A program made the position numbers and the translations under genes. This document shows positions 8,323-16,736 of a stretch of DNA of 64,000 nucleotides, one piece after another (positions within the stretch are counted from its first letter, which is position 1; each line of letters opens with the position of its first letter). The DNA comes from Alistipes ihumii AP11 (GTDB taxonomy: Bacteria; Bacteroidota; Bacteroidia; Bacteroidales; Rikenellaceae). The stretch is from NCBI RefSeq assembly GCF_025144665.1, contig NZ_CP102294.1, positions 2,418,001 to 2,482,000 of the forward strand, given 5' to 3'. The notes beneath the pieces were generated by a model, which saw only the letters and a list, made by a program, of their open reading frames with translations, did no database searches and was not told the origin of the DNA.

Positions 8323-9228
8323 CTATTCTTTTCCGAGTTTCCGGATTCTGTCCTGCAGTTTTTGCAGTCCGCAGCGGGCGAGCGGGGTTTGGGAGAACAG
8401 CCGGTCGAACTGGGCCCGATTCAGAGCGAGCCATTGCTCGGCGTTCATTCGCTCCAGTTCGGGCACGGGACGGAAAGCCTCGTTCGAGGCGATCGGGGCC
8501 CGGCGGTTGTGCGGACAGGCCCGTTGGCACAGGTCGCAGCCGAAAATCCATCCGTGCAGCTCGCCTTCGTCTCCTTCGCCGCGTTCGATGGTCCGGCGCG
8601 AGATGCAGCGGGAAGCGTCGATTCTCCGTCCGGGCAGAATGGCTCCGGCAGGACACGCGTCGATGCAGCGGTGGCAGTTTCCGCAGCCGTCGGGCACGGT
8701 CGGCCGGCCGGCGTCGAGCTCGGCCGTCGTGACGATTTCGCCCAGCAGCACGAACGATCCCAAACGGGGATGGATCAGGAGCGAGTTCCGTCCGATCCAG
8801 CCGAGTCCGGCCTCGGCGGCCCATGCCTTCTCGACGATCGGGGCCGTATCGGTGAAAGCGCGTCCTTCGGAATCCGGGTACAGTTCGCGCACGAGGACGA
8901 GCAGTTCGGCGAGCTTCTCGCGGAGCGTCAGGTGATAGTCGCGCGAGTGAGCGTATGAGGCTATGCGAGACGGTATGTCGCCTTCGGAGAGCGGACGATG
9001 GTAGCTGACCGCGCAGACGATGACCGACCGCGCGCCTTCGACCAGCAGCGACGGATCGAACCGCTTGGCGACGTGGCGCCGCAAGTAACTCAACGAACCG
9101 TCGTAGCCGCGCTCGAGCCACTCCTCGAAAGTCTCCCGCTGGCTGTTCAGCGGATGGCATCGGGCTACGGCGCAATCGTCGAATCCGAGTTGCGAGGCGT
9201 GCCGCAGTATCCGTTCGGTTGCGTTCAT
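8323..9228 (-). CDS. queG: Epoxyqueuosine reductase QueG
   Basis: This 301-aa protein is the cobalamin- and Fe-S-dependent enzyme that reduces epoxyqueuosine to queuosine in tRNA. Two ferredoxin-type motifs for [4Fe-4S] clusters are clear: CGNCHRCIDACP and CDLCQRACP. The block GRAFTDTAPIVEKAWAAEAG contains the conserved catalytic-region Asp, and GLGWIGRNSLLIHPRLGSF is diagnostic of the family. It is shorter than the E. coli protein, as in many Bacteroidetes, lacking the C-terminal HEAT-like extension. It stands alone, convergent with the AlkD-like gene and divergent from the acyl-CoA ligase gene. Confidence 0.93.
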   Translation of the reverse strand: MNATERILRHASQLGFDDCAVARCHPLNSQRETFEEWLERGYDGSLSYLRRHVAKRFDPSLLVEGARSVIVCAVSYHRPLSEGDIPSRIASYAHSRDYHLTLREKLAELLVLVRELYPDSEGRAFTDTAPIVEKAWAAEAGLGWIGRNSLLIHPRLGSFVLLGEIVTTAELDAGRPTVPDGCGNCHRCIDACPAGAILPGRRIDASRCISRRTIERGEGDEGELHGWIFGCDLCQRACPHNRRAPIASNEAFRPVPELERMNAEQWLALNRAQFDRLFSQTPLARCGLQKLQDRIRKLGKE

Positions 9229-9270
9229 GAGACAAAGGTCGGAAAAATCGGATATAAAAATAAAAAGAAT

Positions 9271-9278
9271 TAACTTTG
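9271..9278 (+). promoter_or_regulatory. Predicted -7 box for the acyl-CoA ligase gene
   Basis: TAACTTTG matches TAnnTTTG within an AT-rich stretch of the divergent queG/ligase spacer, 42 nt upstream of ATG 9321. No good TTTG is present upstream. Confidence 0.45.
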
Positions 9279-9320
9279 CGTTCGTAGAACAGGCGTTACA
9301 GCGATTCCAAAAGATCAGAC

Positions 9321-10949
9321 ATGACGTTCAATACACTTCGGGAACTGTATCTGCACAGTATCGAAACGTACGGTTCCAATCGATGTTCTTCACTGTACGG
9401 CGGAGAAAGGCTGACGTATGACGATTTCGCCCGTCGGGTGGATGCCCTGACCGAGACGTTCGTTGCTGCCGGGCTCGGCGCGGGCGATAAGGTGGCTCTG
9501 CTGAGCAACAATATGCCCAACTGGGGCGTAGTCTATTTCACGGCCGCGATCCATGGCCTGGTGATCGTTCCTATTTTGCCCGACTTCTCGGGTCCGGAGA
9601 TCGACCGGATCATCCTGCACAGCGAAGCCAAGGCGCTCGTCGCGTCCGACAAGCTCTATACGAAAGTGTCCAAGGAGGTGATCGCCGAGCAGGACCTGCT
9701 GGTCGTGCGTTCGAAGAACCTGGGCGTGATCTCGCATCGGAAAGCTGCCGCGCGGGGCGTCGTTTCCGTTCCTCGGAGCGAAGATCTGGCCGCTATCATC
9801 TATACTTCGGGCACGACGTCCGAGCCTAAGGGCGTGATGCTCTCGCACGGCAATCTGTGCAGCGAACTGGCTATGGTCAGCGTGCTTCAGCCGGTCTATC
9901 CGACCGATATTTTCCTGTCGATCCTTCCGCTTTCGCATACGTTCGAGTGCTCACTGGGCATGTTGTTGCCGTTCATGTGGGGTGCGCAGGTCGTTTACCT
10001 CGACAAGGCTCCCACGGCGTCGGTCCTGCTTCCGGTCCTCCGGGTCGTCCGTCCGACGATCATGCTTAGCGTTCCGCTCATCATCGAGAAAATCTATAAG
10101 AACAAAGTTCTTCCGCAACTTTCGGCGAACCGCCTGATGCGCTGGCTTTACGATCGCGAGTGGGGACGCAAATGGCTGCACCGGATCGCCGGCAAGAAGC
10201 TGATGAGGCTGTTCGGCGGCCGGATACGATTTTTCGGTATCGGCGGTGCGAAACTCGATCCCCGCGTCGAACAATTTCTTTTCGAGGGCAAGTTCCCTTA
10301 TGCGATCGGCTACGGACTGACCGAGACGGCGCCCGTGCTGGCCGGCGTCAATCCGACCATGGTGCGCCACCAGTCGACCGGACCGATGCTGCAAGGCATC
10401 GAGGCCCGGCTCGACAACGTGAATCCTCTTTCGGGCGAGGGCGAGATCGTCGTCAAGGGACCGAACGTGATGATGGGCTATTACAAGAATCCCGAAGCGA
10501 CGGCCGACTCGTTCACCGAGGACGGCTGGTTCCGTACCAAGGACCTCGGCGTATTCGACGCCGACGGATATCTGTACATCAAAGGGCGGCTTTCTAACAT
10601 GATCCTCGGTCCGAGCGGCGAGAACATCTATCCCGAGGAGATCGAGAACGTGCTCAACGGCCACGCGTTGGTCAACGATTCGCTGGTTCAGGAGGACGAT
10701 ATGGGCAAGCTCGTGGCGATCGTCTATTTCAACCGCGAGGAGCTCGAGCGCAAGTATCAGACGGTCAAGGAGAAGCTCGGCGCTCGGATGGAGGAAATCA
10801 AGAAGGAGTTGCTGCACTATGTCAATTCCAAGGTAAACCGTTTCTCGCGCATTTCGGTGGTCGTCGAGAACCAGGAGGGCTTCGAGAAAACGCCCACGCA
10901 CAAGATCAAGCGTTTCCTGTACAGCAAGAAGCATGAAAGCGGGAAATGA
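9321..10949 (+). CDS. AMP-dependent synthetase/ligase (long-chain acyl-CoA synthetase type)
   Basis: This 542-aa protein activates a carboxylate with ATP and joins it to CoA; long-chain fatty acids are the likely substrates, by family. The P-loop-like motif A5 is IIYTSGTTSEPKGVMLSH (about 155-172). GYGLTETAP and the GWFRTKDLGVFDADGYLYI region give the other ANL-superfamily core motifs, and GRLSNMIL is the hinge region. A C-terminal lid domain follows, ending KTPTHKIKRFLY with the expected catalytic Lys. The basic stretch in the middle resembles bacterial FadD15-type enzymes. It is monocistronic, with its own promoter box and a strong terminator. Confidence 0.9.
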   Translation: MTFNTLRELYLHSIETYGSNRCSSLYGGERLTYDDFARRVDALTETFVAAGLGAGDKVALLSNNMPNWGVVYFTAAIHGLVIVPILPDFSGPEIDRIILHSEAKALVASDKLYTKVSKEVIAEQDLLVVRSKNLGVISHRKAAARGVVSVPRSEDLAAIIYTSGTTSEPKGVMLSHGNLCSELAMVSVLQPVYPTDIFLSILPLSHTFECSLGMLLPFMWGAQVVYLDKAPTASVLLPVLRVVRPTIMLSVPLIIEKIYKNKVLPQLSANRLMRWLYDREWGRKWLHRIAGKKLMRLFGGRIRFFGIGGAKLDPRVEQFLFEGKFPYAIGYGLTETAPVLAGVNPTMVRHQSTGPMLQGIEARLDNVNPLSGEGEIVVKGPNVMMGYYKNPEATADSFTEDGWFRTKDLGVFDADGYLYIKGRLSNMILGPSGENIYPEEIENVLNGHALVNDSLVQEDDMGKLVAIVYFNREELERKYQTVKEKLGARMEEIKKELLHYVNSKVNRFSRISVVVENQEGFEKTPTHKIKRFLYSKKHESGK

Positions 10950-11003
10950 CCGGTAAGGAACCTTTGCGGATGGGTCGGGCATCCGTTGAGACTGTTGCAT
11001 ACG

Positions 11004-11035
11004 AAAGCTTCGCGCTACCATGCGCGAAGCTTTTT
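11004..11035 (+). terminator. Rho-independent terminator after the acyl-CoA ligase gene
   Basis: AAAGCTTCGCGC, loop TACCAT, GCGCGAAGCTTT makes a perfect 12-bp stem running into TTTTTG. Confidence 0.9.
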
Positions 11036-11292
11036 GTTTCGAAGCGGCCGACAGCGGAGTACGGCGTACCGTTGTACTGAAGGGTCCTTGCAATGACAAA
11101 ACGTCCGGAAGGGACGTGCGGGCGGATTCTCTGCTTCGTGGTGCTCGCCGCGTGGCACGACCGGAGGGCGGTGCGCTTTTCTGTGCTGCGGTTGGTGCGT
11201 ATTTTCTCCCTTGCTTGTCACGATCCGGACGAGTCGCTCCGGCTTTTCCGGGAAATGTTATTAAAATAATTACCCCAGGCTGAAAATTTTGT

Positions 11293-11300
11293 TAAATTTG
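11293..11300 (+). promoter_or_regulatory. Predicted -7 box for the FISUMP lipoprotein gene
   Basis: TAAATTTG matches TAnnTTTG in a locally AT-rich region about 87 nt upstream of the start codon. No clear -33 TTTG is present. Confidence 0.4.
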
Positions 11301-11387
11301 CCATGGTCAGTCCGTTCCGTTTGATGAAGCGGGATGTCGCCGTCTTAGAGATTGATAGGATTTTTAAAACCCAAAATTTAAATGCTT

Positions 11388-14234
11388 ATGAAAAATCTTT
11401 GTACCAGTGTCGTTTTGTTTTTATTGTTCCTTGGCAGCGTGTTCGTTTCCTGCAAGGATGACAATACGCCGGGAGGTCCCTTGCCCGGTGAGGATTCCGT
11501 TCGCCTCGTGCAGTCGGCCGTTCCGGATACGGTTTCGTGGAATGGAGGAGTTTTCGGTCTGACTGTCGATACCGAAAACGAATCGTGGCAGTTGAAAGTC
11601 ACTTCCGATGCTGACCCTACCGGCGTCGTGTCGCAGTACGAGGAAAAGAAGGTGACCGTCGAGATACCCCAATATTTGGGAGAGGAGGTACAGGACGTCA
11701 CGATTCTTCTGCTGAGTAAGGACGAATGGGTGGAGGTTTGCCATGCCAAGCAGCAGCCTGGTTCGGTCCGGATCGGCGAAGCCGTTTGGGCTAAGGGCAA
11801 TCTGACCCTGAAATCGCAGCCGGCGGCTCTGTCGGAGCAGTTGCTTCCGACGAACTGGTCGTTCGTCGCTGCGGCCGAATCCGACCCCGGCCTCTATTTC
11901 AAGCATCGGAGTACGTATGGCATACTGTCGGACGGGGATGCTTACAGTGGGACCGCGTATGATCCGAGTCCGTCGGCGATCGCTTTGGCCGATATTCCCG
12001 CCGGTAACGGCGATCCGTGCGCCCAGCTTGCTCCGGCCGGCCGGTGGAGATTACCCTCGATGGGCGAGCTGGAGGAGTTGGCCTCGTATTGCGAAGACGG
12101 AGTGAAAACGGTGGACGGCATGGCGTGCCGCGTATTCGACGGAGGGAAACTGTTGATGCCGCTGGCCGGAGCCTGCGATACGCTGGGAAGCATCGGGTTC
12201 AAGCAGACCAACGGAGGATACTGGGGCAGCGGCGAGGACGTGGAGGGTCACGGCTCGGTCATGATGCTCGGGACCGACGATTTTTACGTGTTCGTGCATT
12301 ACAACCTGACCGGCTCGTTGGCTTCAGTGCGCTGCGTGCGCAACGAGGGCGGAGCGCACTATGTGTCTCATACTCCGACCGAGCCGCAGACTTACGAGGG
12401 TTTCGAACTGACGGTCACCTGCCAGAGCGAGCTCGACGAGTTCGAGGTGATGGTCGCCTGCGAGGAGGAGCAGTTCGTTGAGAAGGCCGGCAAGGACCGT
12501 CTGACCGTTTCGTTCGACATTCCGGCCAACGACGGCACGGAGGATCGTGTCTATAAAATTTACGTGAACGACGACTACACGGGTCAGAGCGTTACGCAGA
12601 CTTATAAGGCCGGGTATGCTTTGTACGTGTCGCATTCGCCCGAAGGACCTGTTCCGGGCGATGCGTTCGACTTGACCGTCACTTGCAAGAGCGATATGGA
12701 CGAGTTTCCCGTTGCGCTTCGGGGCGAGGGCGTCGATCTGACGCAAACGGGATCGAAATCCGATCCGGAGGTGACTTTCTCCGTACCGGCCAATACGGGC
12801 GCCGAGGCCCGCGAGTTGAAAATATTCGTCGGCGGGGCCGATTGCGGAAAAAGCGTCGTTCAGCAGTCCAAGTATACCGACGTCGCGGTCGGCCAGACGA
12901 CATGGGCCCGGGGCAATGTCGTGCTCGAGGGCGGCCAGTTCGCGATCGGCGCACCGACGGACTACGGCCTGTATTTCAAGTTCAACAGCACGTACGGTAT
13001 GCCGTACGATCCCGGAGCGGCTTATTATCAGGGCACGGCCTATAATCCGAACCCGGTCACGATAGGCTGGAAGGATATGGCGGCCGACGCCGGCGGCGAT
13101 CCCTGTCGGTTGGTGGCCCCGGCCGATACATGGCGCCTGCCGACGCGGTCCGAGATCGAGGCGCTGAACGGTACGGCGGGCGATTCCCTGACGCTGAACG
13201 GCGTGCTCGGGCAGTCTTATGCCGGAGGTGCGCTGTTCGTTCCGACGGCGGGTATCCTTTACGACAATACGGGAGCGGGACTGGCCGAGTACCGGGGGCA
13301 GGGCGAGTTCGGCTATATCTGGTCGAGCACGAGAATCTATTCGATGTGTTTCGAGGAAGAGGTATGCGAGGTCTATCCCGTCGGGGAAAACTACGCTCTC
13401 TCAGTGCGTTGCGTGAAAAACGTGAACTATGCGTTCTATGTTTCCCATACGCCCTCGACCGTCCAGACATCCGACGCTTTCGATCTGACGGTTACGTGCA
13501 AGAGCGACTTGGCCGAGTTCCCGGTTCAGGTCAGGGGCGGCGACGTGGACCTGACGGTCGATGCGTCGAAAACCTCGCCGACGGCCCGGTTCTCTATTCC
13601 GGCAAATGAGACCGATGCCGACCGCGAGCTGAAGATCTACGTCAATGGCATTTACACGGGCAAGAGTGTCCGGCAGGCGAAGAAAGAGAGCGGAGAACCG
13701 GAGGCTCTGCAATGGGCCGAGGGTAACATCGTGCTTAAGGACGGTCAGTTCGCGGTCGGTGCTCCGACCGATCTGGGGCTGCTGTTCAAATTCAGGAGCG
13801 TGTACGGCGTTTCGTCCGATGGTACGGAGTACGGTGGGACGGCTTACATGCCTTCCGAAACGACGGTCGCATGGGAAGACATTCCGTATAACGAGGGCGA
13901 TCCGTGCGCCCTGGTGGCTCCGACCGGTACGTGGCGTCTGCCGACCAAGGCCGAGTATGTCGAGCTGATCAAGACTTACGAGGTAACGACGATCGACGGT
14001 GTGGCCGGTATGAATCTGGGCCCCGATGCGATTTTCTTCCCTGCGGCCGGCTATCGCAAGGCGGCCGACGGCTCGCTTGCGGCTCAGGGCCGTTATTGGA
14101 CCGGTGACGAAGCGAGCGGGGAGAAAGGATCTTTCCTCGGTTTTGCCACTACGGCCGTTGCCAAACCCAATGCGAATATGAATTTCCCGCAGCAGAACGC
14201 GTTTTCGGTGCGTTGCGTGAGAGGAGGAAAGTAA
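11388..14234 (+). CDS. Large surface lipoprotein with three FISUMP-like modules and Ig-like domains
   Basis: This 948-aa protein has a lipoprotein signal (MKNLCTSVVLFLLFLGSVFV then SC) followed directly by K-D-D, a strong Bacteroidetes surface-export signal. Numbered from an in-frame ATG two codons upstream, residues about 40-125 form a BACON-like Ig domain. Three repeats of a FISUMP/C-type-lectin-like module begin near WAKGNLTL (136), WARGNVVL (507) and WAEGNIVL (780). Each carries TYG/VYG, GTAY, GDPC and WRLP blocks, and the modules end at VRCVRNEGG, VRCVKNVNY and VRCVRGGK. Between them are Ig-like repeats starting HYVSHTP, YVSHSP and YVSHTP. It probably binds surface or host ligands. No enzyme motif is visible. 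It is monocistronic. Confidence 0.8.
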   Translation: MKNLCTSVVLFLLFLGSVFVSCKDDNTPGGPLPGEDSVRLVQSAVPDTVSWNGGVFGLTVDTENESWQLKVTSDADPTGVVSQYEEKKVTVEIPQYLGEEVQDVTILLLSKDEWVEVCHAKQQPGSVRIGEAVWAKGNLTLKSQPAALSEQLLPTNWSFVAAAESDPGLYFKHRSTYGILSDGDAYSGTAYDPSPSAIALADIPAGNGDPCAQLAPAGRWRLPSMGELEELASYCEDGVKTVDGMACRVFDGGKLLMPLAGACDTLGSIGFKQTNGGYWGSGEDVEGHGSVMMLGTDDFYVFVHYNLTGSLASVRCVRNEGGAHYVSHTPTEPQTYEGFELTVTCQSELDEFEVMVACEEEQFVEKAGKDRLTVSFDIPANDGTEDRVYKIYVNDDYTGQSVTQTYKAGYALYVSHSPEGPVPGDAFDLTVTCKSDMDEFPVALRGEGVDLTQTGSKSDPEVTFSVPANTGAEARELKIFVGGADCGKSVVQQSKYTDVAVGQTTWARGNVVLEGGQFAIGAPTDYGLYFKFNSTYGMPYDPGAAYYQGTAYNPNPVTIGWKDMAADAGGDPCRLVAPADTWRLPTRSEIEALNGTAGDSLTLNGVLGQSYAGGALFVPTAGILYDNTGAGLAEYRGQGEFGYIWSSTRIYSMCFEEEVCEVYPVGENYALSVRCVKNVNYAFYVSHTPSTVQTSDAFDLTVTCKSDLAEFPVQVRGGDVDLTVDASKTSPTARFSIPANETDADRELKIYVNGIYTGKSVRQAKKESGEPEALQWAEGNIVLKDGQFAVGAPTDLGLLFKFRSVYGVSSDGTEYGGTAYMPSETTVAWEDIPYNEGDPCALVAPTGTWRLPTKAEYVELIKTYEVTTIDGVAGMNLGPDAIFFPAAGYRKAADGSLAAQGRYWTGDEASGEKGSFLGFATTAVAKPNANMNFPQQNAFSVRCVRGGK

Positions 14235-14279
14235 TCCGGGCTGTTCTTCGCCGACGGTTCGGGAATGTTCCGACATGAA

Positions 14280-14309
14280 AAGGCCGCTCCGGGTTTCCGG
14301 GGCGGCCTT
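14280..14309 (+). terminator. Likely terminator after the FISUMP lipoprotein gene
   Basis: AAGGCCGCTCCGG, loop GTTT, CCGGGGCGGCCTT forms a 13-bp stem with one G-T wobble, 45 nt after the stop. The T-run is weak (CTGCTTTG). Confidence 0.65.
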
Positions 14310-14465
14310 CTGCTTTGCCGCGCTCCTGTACGGCTTCGAACAGAGCGTCCGACAGGACCGGGCGCGTGCGGAACGGTATTCCGCCGTAACGACCGCAGGA
14401 AAAGGCCGCTTGTGGCAAAACGGCGAACGCCCCGACACGGAGCGCGAAGATTCGCTCCGGGATTC

Positions 14466-14497
14466 GGTTGGATGCACGGGAGAAATGCGTACCTTTG
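14466..14497 (+). promoter_or_regulatory. Predicted promoter for the MFS transporter gene
   Basis: GTTG (14466-14469), a 20-nt spacer and TACCTTTG (14490-14497) fit the Bacteroidetes pattern with one mismatch in the -33. Confidence 0.5.
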
Positions 14498-14597
14498 GGC
14501 GATTTTTCGCCGGGCTCCCGCCGGAGGCTGGATTCTGCCGCTTCCGGAACGGGGACGAGCGTACGGCGACGGACGAACCGTTAAGAACGATTTTTCG

Positions 14598-15794
14598 ATG
14601 GATCGGGACAGAAGCCGGGCTGCGACCGGCATCACATTCGGCATTCTGTGGGCTCTGAGCGTGGCGCACCTTTTCAACGATACGCTGCAGTCGGTCATTG
14701 CGGCCATCTATCCGATGCTGAAGCACGACCTGACGCTCAGTTTCGCCCAGATCGGGCTCATCACGCTGATTTATCAACTGGCCGGTTCGGTCTTTCAGCC
14801 GTTGGCCGGACTCTATTTCGACAAGCGCCCGTCGGCGTGGGCTCTGCCTGCGGGCATGGCCGTCACGATGTTCGGGCTGTTGGGGCTGGCCTATGCCTCC
14901 TCTTTCGCGGGCGTACTGGCCATGACGGCGCTGACGGGTATCGGCTCGTCGGTATTCCATCCCGAAGCCTCGCGCCTCACTTCGCTCGCCTCGGGCGGAC
15001 ATCGGGGGCTGGCTCAGTCGCTGTTTCAGGTGGGCGGCAATCTGGGCTATGCGTTGGGGCCGCTTTTGGTGGCCGTTCTGGTCGCGCCGTACGGACGTGC
15101 GCATTTTGCCTGGTTCGCCGTCTTCGCGCTGGTTGCCGTGGCGATCATGGTGCCGATCAGCCGTTGGTACAAGCGTTCGTTTCTCGATGCGCCGGCGACG
15201 GACGAAGCGGAAACCGTCCGGGCCGGTATGCCTCTGTCGTTGCGCAGGACCGTATGGGCGATCGCCGTGCTGCTCGTACTGATCTTCTCCAAGTACATGT
15301 ACATGGCGGCGCTGACCAACTATTATACGTTTTACCTGATCCACAAGTTCGGCGTTACGATCGGCCAGTCGCAGATCCTGTTGTTCGTCTTTTTGGCCGC
15401 AACGGCTTTCGGAACGATGCTCGGCGGCCCGGCCGGCGACCGGTTCGGCCGCAAGTATGTGATCTGGGCGTCGATTCTGGGAACGGCACCCTTTTCGCTC
15501 GCCATGCCCCATGTCGACAGTCTGGTCGCAACGGTCGTGCTGAGCTTCTGCGCCGGGCTGATGCTTTCATCGGCGTTTCCTGCCATTCTGGTCTACGCTC
15601 AGGAATTGCTGCCCTACCAGTTGGGACTGGTTTCCGGCCTGTTCTTCGGTTTCGCTTTCGGCGTGGCCGGAATCGGGGCGGCGGTTCTCGGCGATCTGGC
15701 CGACAGTCGCGGAATCGATTTCATCTACAACCTGTCCGGCTTTATGCCGCTGATCGGGCTGGCGGCGTGGTTCCTTCCCAATCTGAAAAAATAG
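14598..15794 (+). CDS. MFS transporter, fosmidomycin-resistance (Fsr)-like
   Basis: This 398-aa inner-membrane protein has about twelve hydrophobic helices. The start WALSVAHLFNDTLQSVIAAI and the block GIGSSVFHPEASRLTSLASG are characteristic of the Fsr subgroup of drug/H+ antiporters. AGDRFGRKYVIW is the MFS loop motif between helices 8 and 9. Export of fosmidomycin or similar small molecules is the family role; the real substrate is unknown. The frame is open from 14265, but ATG 14598 (MDRDRSRAATGITFG) puts the first helix at the proper place and lies after the predicted promoter. Confidence 0.85.
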   Translation: MDRDRSRAATGITFGILWALSVAHLFNDTLQSVIAAIYPMLKHDLTLSFAQIGLITLIYQLAGSVFQPLAGLYFDKRPSAWALPAGMAVTMFGLLGLAYASSFAGVLAMTALTGIGSSVFHPEASRLTSLASGGHRGLAQSLFQVGGNLGYALGPLLVAVLVAPYGRAHFAWFAVFALVAVAIMVPISRWYKRSFLDAPATDEAETVRAGMPLSLRRTVWAIAVLLVLIFSKYMYMAALTNYYTFYLIHKFGVTIGQSQILLFVFLAATAFGTMLGGPAGDRFGRKYVIWASILGTAPFSLAMPHVDSLVATVVLSFCAGLMLSSAFPAILVYAQELLPYQLGLVSGLFFGFAFGVAGIGAAVLGDLADSRGIDFIYNLSGFMPLIGLAAWFLPNLKK

Positions 15795-16003
15795 GGCCGG
15801 GAGTGCGGAGTACGGATATGCGTCCCGAGACGGTCCGTCCGACGTCTCTTCCCTGATCGGAGCCGGAAAGGTGTCCGCCCTGCCGCAAGGATCGACGGAC
15901 TTGCCGTAGCATAGTCCCGGTCGGGAGGAACGGTTTGTATCCGCTTCGTGCGCCGGGTCGATGCTCCGAGCCTGCGGAAGTGCGCGATTCGCTGCGGAAT
16001 TGC

Positions 16004-16011
16004 TATCTTTG
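16004..16011 (+). promoter_or_regulatory. Predicted -7 box for the MoeB/ThiF-like gene
   Basis: TATCTTTG matches TAnnTTTG, ending 16 nt before the ATG at 16028, so the leader would be only about 10 nt. Confidence 0.45.
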
Positions 16012-16027
16012 CGGTAAACGTTTACCG

Positions 16028-16732
16028 ATGCGCGAAATATCCGAAAGAGAGCGGGAGCGCTACCAGCGCAATTTGTTGGTGGACGGCTTCGGCGAGCAGG
16101 GGCAGTCGAGGCTGCTCGAAAGCCGGGTGACGGTCGTCGGGGCCGGCGGGCTCGGCTCGGCCGTACTGAACTATCTCGTGGCGGCCGGGGTGGGGCATAT
16201 CCGGATCGTCGAGAGCGATACGGTGTCGCCGAGCAATCTGCAGCGCCAAGTGTTGTACACGACTGCCGAGATCGGGGCGCTGAAAGCCGAGGCTGCGGCC
16301 GCGCGTCTTTCGCGGCTGAATCCCGGCTGCCGCTTGGAAATCGTCGCCGAGCGGTTGACGGCCGCCAATGCTTCCGAGCGGTTGCACGGCTCGGAGGCAG
16401 TGGTCGACTGTACCGATAACTATGCCGCGCGCTATGTGATCGACGACTATTGCGCCTCGGCCGGCGTGCCGATGGTATACGGAACGGCCGAGCAGGCAGG
16501 GGGACAGGTATCGGTGTTCCACGCTCGCGGGGCGGGCGGCTACCGGTCGCTCTATCCCGAGGAGCCACCTCAGAAGGAGATTGTCGGAGTGCTTTCGCCC
16601 GTGGTGGGCGTGATCGGGTCCTTGCAGGCCCTCGAGACGGTCAAGCTCTTATCCGGCTTCGGAGAGACGCTGGCGGGGCGCTTGCTCGTGCTCGACGGGC
16701 GGACGATGCGGGTGAGTATCTTTGAAATTTGA
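16028..16732 (+). CDS. MoeB/ThiF/HesA-family adenylyltransferase lacking the zinc cysteines
   Basis: This 234-aa E1-like protein has the ATP-binding Rossmann motif VVGAGGLGSAVLNYL and conserved downstream blocks SNLQRQVLY and VVDCTDNYAARYVIDDYC. Relatives adenylate the C-terminal Gly-Gly of MoaD or ThiS during molybdopterin or thiamine synthesis. The usual CxxC pairs that bind structural zinc are absent: the CYRCLFP position reads GYRSLYP, the Cys-containing loop after it is missing, and the protein ends at DGRTMRVSIFEI without the last CxxC. Zinc-free ThiF-like proteins exist in Bacteroidetes, so it may still be active. No thi or moa genes are nearby. ATG 16028 is chosen because it follows the promoter box. 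Confidence 0.75.
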   Translation: MREISERERERYQRNLLVDGFGEQGQSRLLESRVTVVGAGGLGSAVLNYLVAAGVGHIRIVESDTVSPSNLQRQVLYTTAEIGALKAEAAAARLSRLNPGCRLEIVAERLTAANASERLHGSEAVVDCTDNYAARYVIDDYCASAGVPMVYGTAEQAGGQVSVFHARGAGGYRSLYPEEPPQKEIVGVLSPVVGVIGSLQALETVKLLSGFGETLAGRLLVLDGRTMRVSIFEI

Positions 16733-16736
16733 CGTC

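Larger units (their letters stand above)
10950..11387. other. Intergenic region between the ligase and FISUMP lipoprotein genes
   Basis: This 438-bp gap holds a terminator at 11004-11035 and a promoter-like box at 11293-11300. The bases between show no convincing gene or RNA. Confidence 0.6.
14235..14597. other. Intergenic region and MFS leader
   Basis: This 363-bp gap holds a hairpin (14280-14309) and a promoter-like element (14466-14497). The remaining leader of about 95 nt has no recognisable riboswitch. Confidence 0.5.

Noticed and set aside
11900-14234. Repeated blocks within the FISUMP gene as a mobile element or CRISPR-like array
   Set aside because: The repeats are diverged protein modules in one frame, without direct repeat-spacer regularity.
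16717-16724. TATCTTTG as a promoter for the methyltransferase gene
   Set aside because: It lies inside the end of the moeB-like coding sequence, has no -33 box, and the two genes are close enough to share one transcript.
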